In this document: piece by piece, positions 33,335 through 37,669 of the stretch | Layout: each line of letters begins with the position of its first letter | Numbering within the stretch: the stretch's first letter is position 1 | NCBI RefSeq assembly: GCF_022763525.1 | Contig: NZ_JALEGG010000060.1 | Coordinates: 1-37,669 of the forward strand | DNA length: 37,669 nucleotides | Reading direction: 5' to 3' | Origin: Acidovorax sp. | Lineage (GTDB): Bacteria > Pseudomonadota > Gammaproteobacteria > Burkholderiales > Burkholderiaceae_C | Notes under the pieces: model-generated | Seen by the model: only the letters and a program-made list of their open reading frames with translations | Told to the model about the DNA's origin: nothing | The model's database searches: none | Made by a program: the position numbers and the translations under genes

Positions 33335-35587
33335 TTAGCCCTGAACTTGTCCAGAGTCTGCATCCGAAGCGAGAGACTGCTGCTGTTGCTGCTGTTGTTG
33401 CTCGGACGACTGGCGACCACCATCCCGTCCATGGTCGCGGCGGGGCTCGCGGTCACCCCGCTCGGCAGGTGCCGGGCGGTCGCTGCCGCCCGCGGGACGG
33501 TCTGCCAGCACCTTCATGGACAGCTTGACCCGCCCCTTCTCGTCGGTTTCCATGACCTTGACCTTCACGATCTGGCCTTCAGTCAGGTAGTCGGACACCT
33601 TTTCGACACGCTCGTGGGCGATCTGGCTGATGTGCAGCAGGCCATCCTTGCCAGGCAGCAGGTTGATCAGCGCGCCAAAATCCAGGATCTTGGTGACGGG
33701 GCCTTCGTAGATCTTGCCGATCTCGACCTCGGCCGTGATCTGCTCGATGCGACGCTTGGCCTCGTCGGCCTTAGCGGCGTCGGTGGCCGCAATGGTGATC
33801 GTGCCGTCTTCCTCGATATTGATCTGGCAACCAGTCTCTTCGGTCAGCGCACGGATCACGGCACCGCCCTTGCCGATCACGTCGCGGATCTTCTCGGGGT
33901 TGATCTTCATCGTGTAGAGCTTGGGAGCGAAGCTCGACACTTCCGTCTTGGCTTCGCCCATGGCCTCCTGCATCTTGCTCAGGATGTGCATGCGCGCTTC
34001 CTTGGCTTGCGCCAGAGCGACTTGCATGATTTCCTTGGTGATGCCCTGGATCTTGATGTCCATCTGCAGGGCTGTGATGCCGCTGGTGGTGCCGGCCACC
34101 TTGAAGTCCATGTCACCCAGATGATCCTCGTCGCCAAGGATGTCGGTCAGCACCGCAAAACGGTTGGCATCCTTGATCAGGCCCATGGCGATACCGGCCA
34201 CGTGCGCCTTCATGGGCACGCCTGCATCCATCAACGACAGGCAACCACCACAAACTGACGCCATCGACGACGAGCCGTTGGATTCGGTGATTTCGGACAC
34301 CACGCGCATGGTGTAGGGAAACTCTTCCTTGGTCGGCAACACGGCGACCAGCGCGCGCTTGGCCAAGCGACCGTGGCCGATCTCGCGGCGCTTGGTCGAA
34401 CCCATGCGACCCACTTCGCCCGTGGCAAAGGGAGGCATGTTGTAGTGCAGCATGAAGCGGTCTTCGTACTCGCCGGCCAGCGCATCAATGCGCTGCGCAT
34501 CGCGCTCTGTGCCCAGGGTGGTCACTACCAGGGCCTGGGTTTCGCCACGCGTGAACAGCGAGGAGCCGTGGGCACGGGGCAGCACGCCGCTGCGGATCTC
34601 GATGGGCCGCACGGTGCGGGTATCGCGACCGTCGATGCGGGGTTCGCCAGCCAGGATCTGGCTGCGCACGATGCCAGCCTCGATGTCGAACAGCATGCCT
34701 TCGACCTTGACGGAATCGAACTCGACGCCCTCAGCCTTGAGCCCAGCCATCACAGCGGCATAGGCTTCACGGCAGGCTTGGGTACGGGCTTGCTTGTTGC
34801 GGATCTGATAGGCAGCGCGCAGCTTGTCGTCAGCCAGTGCGACCACCTTGGCGATCAGGGCTTCGTCCTTGGCAGGCGCTTCCCATTGCCACACGGGCTT
34901 ACCCGCGTCGCGCACCAGTTCGTGGATGGCATTGATGGCCACGTTGCCTTGCTCATGGCCAAACACCACGGCGCCGAGCATGATTTCCTCGGACAGCTGC
35001 TGAGCTTCGGATTCCACCATCAGCACGGCAGCTTCGGTACCGGCCACGACCAGGTCCATCTGCGAATTCTTGCGGGCCGTCTGGCCGGGATTGAGCACGT
35101 ATTCGCCGTTGATGTAGCCCACGCGTGCGGCACCGATAGGGCCATTGAACGGGATGCCAGAGATGGCCAGGGCGGCGCTAGTGGCAATCAGGGCGGCAAT
35201 GTCAGCATCCACTTCAGGATTCAGCGACAGCGTGTGGATCACCACGTGCACTTCGTTGAAGAAGCCTTCGGGGAACAGCGGGCGGATCGGGCGGTCGATC
35301 AGGCGGCTGGTCAGCGTTTCATGCTCGCTGGGTTTGGCTTCGCGCTTGAAAAAGCTGCCGGGGATCTTGCCTGCGGCGTAGGTCTTCTCGATGTAGTCGA
35401 CCGTCAGGGGAAAGAAATCCTGGCCCGGCTTGGCAGACTTGGAGGCCACCACGGTGGCCAGCACCACGGTGTCGTCAATGTTTACCAGCACTGCGCCGGA
35501 GGCCTGGCGGGCAACCTCGCCCGTTTCCATGATGACGGTCTTGTCGCCCCATTGGAACGTCTTGGTGACTTTGTTGAAAATGCTCAT
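33335..35587 (-). CDS. pnp: Polyribonucleotide nucleotidyltransferase (PNPase)
   Basis: This is a 750-residue phosphate-dependent 3'-5' exoribonuclease of the degradosome. Two RNase PH domains fill about residues 10-550. A KH domain follows, with [17 protein letters not shown] near 565, then an S1 domain ([19 protein letters not shown] on) ending around 695. The tail is charged (Arg/Asp-rich) and contains eight consecutive glutamines encoded at 33377-33400. The start at 35587 has AGGAG eight bases ahead. The leader contains a long hairpin (35661-35707), as expected for an RNase III-controlled, self-regulated pnp gene. Confidence 0.97.
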   Translation of the reverse strand: MSIFNKVTKTFQWGDKTVIMETGEVARQASGAVLVNIDDTVVLATVVASKSAKPGQDFFPLTVDYIEKTYAAGKIPGSFFKREAKPSEHETLTSRLIDRPIRPLFPEGFFNEVHVVIHTLSLNPEVDADIAALIATSAALAISGIPFNGPIGAARVGYINGEYVLNPGQTARKNSQMDLVVAGTEAAVLMVESEAQQLSEEIMLGAVVFGHEQGNVAINAIHELVRDAGKPVWQWEAPAKDEALIAKVVALADDKLRAAYQIRNKQARTQACREAYAAVMAGLKAEGVEFDSVKVEGMLFDIEAGIVRSQILAGEPRIDGRDTRTVRPIEIRSGVLPRAHGSSLFTRGETQALVVTTLGTERDAQRIDALAGEYEDRFMLHYNMPPFATGEVGRMGSTKRREIGHGRLAKRALVAVLPTKEEFPYTMRVVSEITESNGSSSMASVCGGCLSLMDAGVPMKAHVAGIAMGLIKDANRFAVLTDILGDEDHLGDMDFKVAGTTSGITALQMDIKIQGITKEIMQVALAQAKEARMHILSKMQEAMGEAKTEVSSFAPKLYTMKINPEKIRDVIGKGGAVIRALTEETGCQINIEEDGTITIAATDAAKADEAKRRIEQITAEVEIGKIYEGPVTKILDFGALINLLPGKDGLLHISQIAHERVEKVSDYLTEGQIVKVKVMETDEKGRVKLSMKVLADRPAGGSDRPAPAERGDREPRRDHGRDGGRQSSEQQQQQQQQSLASDADSGQVQG
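33377..33400 (-). repeat. Glutamine-codon run in pnp (8 CAA/CAG codons)
   Basis: Eight Gln codons in a row (mixed CAA and CAG) lie near the C-terminus of PNPase. The mixture of codons suggests selection for the residues rather than recent slippage, although the tract could still vary among strains. Confidence 0.85.
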
Positions 35588-35601
35588 GTGTTCAGCTCCT
35601 G

Positions 35602-35651
35602 TTTTAATAGCTGGTAGCGCTCTACCAGATTGGCTCAGAGGGCAAATCAGA
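35602..35651 (+). repeat. Dispersed repeat copy f in the pnp leader
   Basis: The sequence TTTTAATAGCTGGTAGCGCT begins the copy. Its inner part forms a perfect 7-bp hairpin, CTGGTAG-CGCT-CTACCAG (35611-35628), just ahead of the pnp ribosome site. Copies at 2184, 2828, 7795, 15303 and 33264 share the TAATAGCTGGTAGCGCT-type core. Confidence 0.55.
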
Positions 35652-35660
35652 ACACGATGC

Positions 35661-35707
35661 CATTCCAGTGCTGCGCTTGGCGCTACCAAACTTGCAGCAT
35701 TGGAATG
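35661..35707 (-). promoter_or_regulatory. Long stem-loop in the pnp leader, likely RNase III target
   Basis: Arms 35661-35674 and 35694-35707 pair at 13 of 14 positions. A TTGG/CCAA stem (35677-35680, 35686-35689) lies within the loop. The whole 47-base structure stands 74 bases upstream of the pnp start, after the rpsO terminator. In E. coli, RNase III cuts a hairpin in the pnp leader and PNPase then represses its own synthesis; the same logic is inferred here. Confidence 0.6.
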
Positions 35708-35740
35708 ACACAGCTTCGCTCCGTTTTGCGACTCCGAAGT

Positions 35741-35778
35741 AAAAAACGCCTGAGCTAGCGGACTAACCCAGGCGTTTT
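35741..35778 (-). terminator. Intrinsic terminator of rpsO
   Basis: AAAACGCCTG (35743-35752) and CAGGCGTTTT (35769-35778) form a perfect 10-bp stem with a 16-nt loop. On the minus strand the stem ends in TTTTTT. It lies 16 bases after the rpsO stop, between rpsO and pnp. Confidence 0.9.
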
Positions 35779-35793
35779 CGCATGCGATTGCAA

Positions 35794-36060
35794 TTACTTG
35801 CGCAGACCCAGCTTGGCGATCAGCGCGGTGTAACGGTCAGCGTCCTTGGCCTTCAGGTAGTCCAGCAGCTTGCGACGACGGCTCACCATGCGCAGCAGGC
35901 CACGGCGACCGTGGTGGTCCTTGGCATGCGTCTTGAAGTGGGGAGTCAGTTCGTTGATGCGAGCGGTCAGCAGGGCCACTTGCACTTCTGGGCTACCAGT
36001 GTCATTGGCAGCACGGGCGTTGGCCTTGACGACCTCGGCCTTGATGGAGGATGCGATCAT
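35794..36060 (-). CDS. rpsO: 30S ribosomal protein S15
   Basis: This is an 88-residue primary 16S rRNA-binding protein of the small subunit. The conserved [17 protein letters not shown] and [20 protein letters not shown] segments are intact, and length is normal. AAGGAAG stands six bases before the ATG. It lies upstream of pnp as in many bacteria but is isolated from it by a strong terminator. Its promoter has a perfect -10 box (36168-36173). Confidence 0.98.
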   Translation of the reverse strand: MIASSIKAEVVKANARAANDTGSPEVQVALLTARINELTPHFKTHAKDHHGRRGLLRMVSRRRKLLDYLKAKDADRYTALIAKLGLRK

Positions 36061-36145
36061 GATTCTTCCTTGGATTGAGACCGGCAGACTTGCCGAGCCT
36101 TGGTTTTACTTGCGCTCGCGGCTGGAATGGCTGCGGGCGTGCGTC

Positions 36146-36173
36146 TTGCACTGTGCAAAACTTTGCGATTATA
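36146..36173 (-). promoter_or_regulatory. rpsO promoter -10 box and 5' hairpin
   Basis: TATAAT (36168-36173 on the minus strand) is a consensus -10 box, placing the RNA start near 36161. The -35 is not clear. Close to the 5' end of the transcript TTGCA-CAG-TGCAA (36146-36158) can form a hairpin. The leader is about 100 bases, long enough for S15 autoregulation, which is not demonstrated here. Confidence 0.6.
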
Positions 36174-36262
36174 GCGCCGTTGCAAATTTACCTTACCAGG
36201 CGCACTGCAATCCAGAACGCTCGCGGCCCCAAGCACCTATTGACATCAACTGAAAACGCATC

Positions 36263-36568
36263 ATGGAACGAGTCACCGCCACTTCGACACCCTCAACCTT
36301 GAGCCACTCACCCTCAAAAGCAACCCTCCTACTGTCCACTTTCGGCCTCGCTTTGTTCTTGACGACGGTACCACTGACCGCACAAGCAAGAAACACTTTC
36401 GATAGCAAAACCGCCTCAACTACCGGTTCGACGAAGAAGAAAGGTGTGAGCAAAGTCACCTACCAACGCAGCAGCTCCGAAGAAACCCGCTCTGAACGCG
36501 ATCGGCGGATGTACAGGGAGTGCAAAGGCATGCACAACGCGGGGGCGTGCAGGGGCTATACGCGATAG
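36263..36568 (+). CDS. Small secreted protein of unknown function
   Basis: This is a 101-residue protein. Residues about 18-42 form a signal peptide (LLLSTFGLALFLTTV core, probable cleavage after AQA), so the mature part of about 59 residues is exported. It is rich in Lys, Arg, Ser and Thr and ends with ECKGMHNAGACRGYTR, a tail with two cysteines that I have seen in small hypothetical proteins of Comamonadaceae. No function is known. It is divergent from rpsO and 103 bases upstream of the pseudopilin gene, on the same strand. Confidence 0.65.
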   Translation: MERVTATSTPSTLSHSPSKATLLLSTFGLALFLTTVPLTAQARNTFDSKTASTTGSTKKKGVSKVTYQRSSSEETRSERDRRMYRECKGMHNAGACRGYTR

Positions 36569-36671
36569 CCGCAAAACCAACGAGACCTCATGCACAGCCG
36601 CCCATCGCCACGCGTATGCCACTCGTCAGACACACGACACCTCGCCACACCAATCCACATAGCATCAGCCC

Positions 36672-37271
36672 ATGCAGATCATGCAACCTCTATCGCGCCT
36701 CCGGCGGGGTCTTCGCAAGCCGAATAAGCCACGCCCTCGTGGATTCACCATCATTGAGTTGATGGTGGTCGTTTCCATACTGGCCATTCTCGTAGCGTTA
36801 GCAGCCCCCAGTTTCACCCCTCTCATAGAACGCTGGCGTGTGCAGCAAGCACAAAAGGGACTCGAATCCACCCTTTATTACGCACGTGCTGAGGCCATTA
36901 AGCGCGGAGGCAACATCACAGTACGCAAACACCCCAGCGGGACCAACGGTTGCGCACTCGCCTCCGGCACCGATGATTGGGACTGCGGCTGGTTCGTCTT
37001 TGTGGACACCAACAGCAACGGGACGTTGAATGCGGGTGAAGAAGTACTGCAGAGCTTCACCACCCCGCCAAACATTGACGTCACGCGCACCAATGGCGGC
37101 TCCAGTATTCAATTCGACCGATGGGGGCGTATTTCTGGCACATATGTAGGCTTCAGCTTCGTGCCACATAACAAATCCATTTCGGAATTGTCAGCCCGTG
37201 GTCTGTGCATGAGTTCTGGTGGGCGCATCCGGATCATTAAATCTGAAGACATGCCATGCACGTCGGGCTAA
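36672..37271 (+). CDS. GspH/FimT family type IV pilus pseudopilin
   Basis: This is a 199-residue minor pilin. A basic leader of 24 residues ends at Gly24, followed by FTIIELMVVVSILAILVALA, the class III prepilin signal with Glu at +5 that is cut and methylated by PilD. The rest is a GspH-type globular domain, with cysteines in GCALASGTDDWDCGW and near the end that may form disulfides. Met1 and Met4 are both possible starts; neither has a strong ribosome site. The PilV-like gene begins five bases after its stop, so this is a minor pilin cluster needed to prime pilus assembly. Confidence 0.88.
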   Translation: MQIMQPLSRLRRGLRKPNKPRPRGFTIIELMVVVSILAILVALAAPSFTPLIERWRVQQAQKGLESTLYYARAEAIKRGGNITVRKHPSGTNGCALASGTDDWDCGWFVFVDTNSNGTLNAGEEVLQSFTTPPNIDVTRTNGGSSIQFDRWGRISGTYVGFSFVPHNKSISELSARGLCMSSGGRIRIIKSEDMPCTSG

Positions 37272-37276
37272 ATCTT

Positions 37277-37669
37277 ATGCAGCACACTTCTCATTTCAAC
37301 CAGCGCGGAATCACCCTGATTGAATCGCTGGTGGCTATCGTCGTTGCCGCCTTAGGCATTCTTGGAATTCTGGGCGTTCAGATGCGAACCCTTAGCGACA
37401 CTCAAACCAGCGTGCACCGTGCGCAAGCGGTTCGCTTGATTGAGGACTTGAGCGAGCGGATGAAGACCCATCCCAACGCCTTGGTGAGCATTGATAGCTA
37501 TATCGTGGGTTGGCGCACTGGTCCAGCCCCCACCCCACCGGCACCCAAACTTTGCGAAGGAGCCACCAATTGCACGCATGCAGAGTTCGCTGCATATGAC
37601 CTTCGCGAGTGGAAACGCGCGCTCGAACGAGCTCTTCCTTTGGGGGATGCCAACGTTTTTTTTGCCCCC
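37277..37669 (+). CDS. pilV: Type IV pilus minor pilin PilV-like (cut by window end)
   Basis: The visible part is 131 residues and stays open to the last base, so the 3' end lies beyond the window. The leader is MQHTSHFNQRG, then ITLIESLVAIVVAALGILG, the prepilin signal typical of PilV, with Glu at +5. It continues VQMRTLSDTQTSVHRAQAV and a region with two cysteines (CEGATNC). It starts five bases after the pseudopilin gene. In related bacteria pilW, pilX, pilY1 and pilE follow. Confidence 0.85.
   Translation, partial: MQHTSHFNQRGITLIESLVAIVVAALGILGILGVQMRTLSDTQTSVHRAQAVRLIEDLSERMKTHPNALVSIDSYIVGWRTGPAPTPPAPKLCEGATNCTHAEFAAYDLREWKRALERALPLGDANVFFAP

Noticed and set aside
36240-36245. Perfect TTGACA -35 box upstream of the small secreted protein gene
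   Set aside because: The matching -10 position falls on the start codon region and shows no TATAAT-like sequence.

Overview
The window looks like chromosomal DNA of a betaproteobacterium of the family Comamonadaceae, Acidovorax-like. This is inferred from the high GC content, the block rpsO - pnp - quinone oxidoreductase - tpiA - secG - tRNA-Leu - nuoA-N - DUF2818 - DUF1178, and a dispersed repeat of a kind common in that family. No plasmid, phage or transposase gene is visible.

Layout. Positions 1-247 hold a dense set of nested inverted repeats with no convincing gene. At 248-676 (minus) is a small heat-shock protein with a sigma-32-like promoter. At 905-3583 (plus) is a large FtsX-type ABC permease with no ATPase gene beside it. 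At 3740-5455 is a clearly AT-rich gene for a P-loop plus cytidine-deaminase protein of the AvcD anti-phage type. It is followed by a PLP-dependent cysteine synthase-family enzyme (5487-6548) and a secreted AttH/CrtC-type lipocalin-like protein (6604-7758). Relatives of the permease and the AttH-like protein are often operon partners, so the two middle genes appear to have been placed between them.

Positions 7904-12925 (minus) form a complete branched-chain amino-acid-type ABC importer in the order livG, livF, livK, livH, livM, ended by a strong intrinsic terminator at 7814-7853. A 422-base divergent region carrying palindromes separates it from an MsbA-like exporter (13348-15216). The exporter's stop codon lies inside a tandem array of ten TGAGCTTT octamers.

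Positions 15461-30816 (minus) hold the 14-gene respiratory complex I operon nuoA-nuoN, with two small genes (DUF2818, DUF1178) attached downstream of nuoN. Upstream, in transcription order, come rpsO with its own promoter and terminator, pnp with a long leader hairpin, a quinone oxidoreductase, tpiA, secG with its own terminator, and tRNA-Leu(GAG), which lies directly ahead of nuoA with no terminator between.

The right end (36263-37669, plus) has a small secreted protein of unknown function and the start of a type IV pilus minor-pilin cluster: a GspH/FimT pseudopilin, and a PilV-like gene cut by the window edge.

The most interesting content is the AvcD-like defence gene with a structured upstream region that may encode its AvcI-type RNA inhibitor. 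Also notable are six copies of a ~50-60 bp repeat (two inside the permease reading frame, one in the pnp leader), the octamer array, and the LivF ATPase whose Walker A lysine is an arginine.
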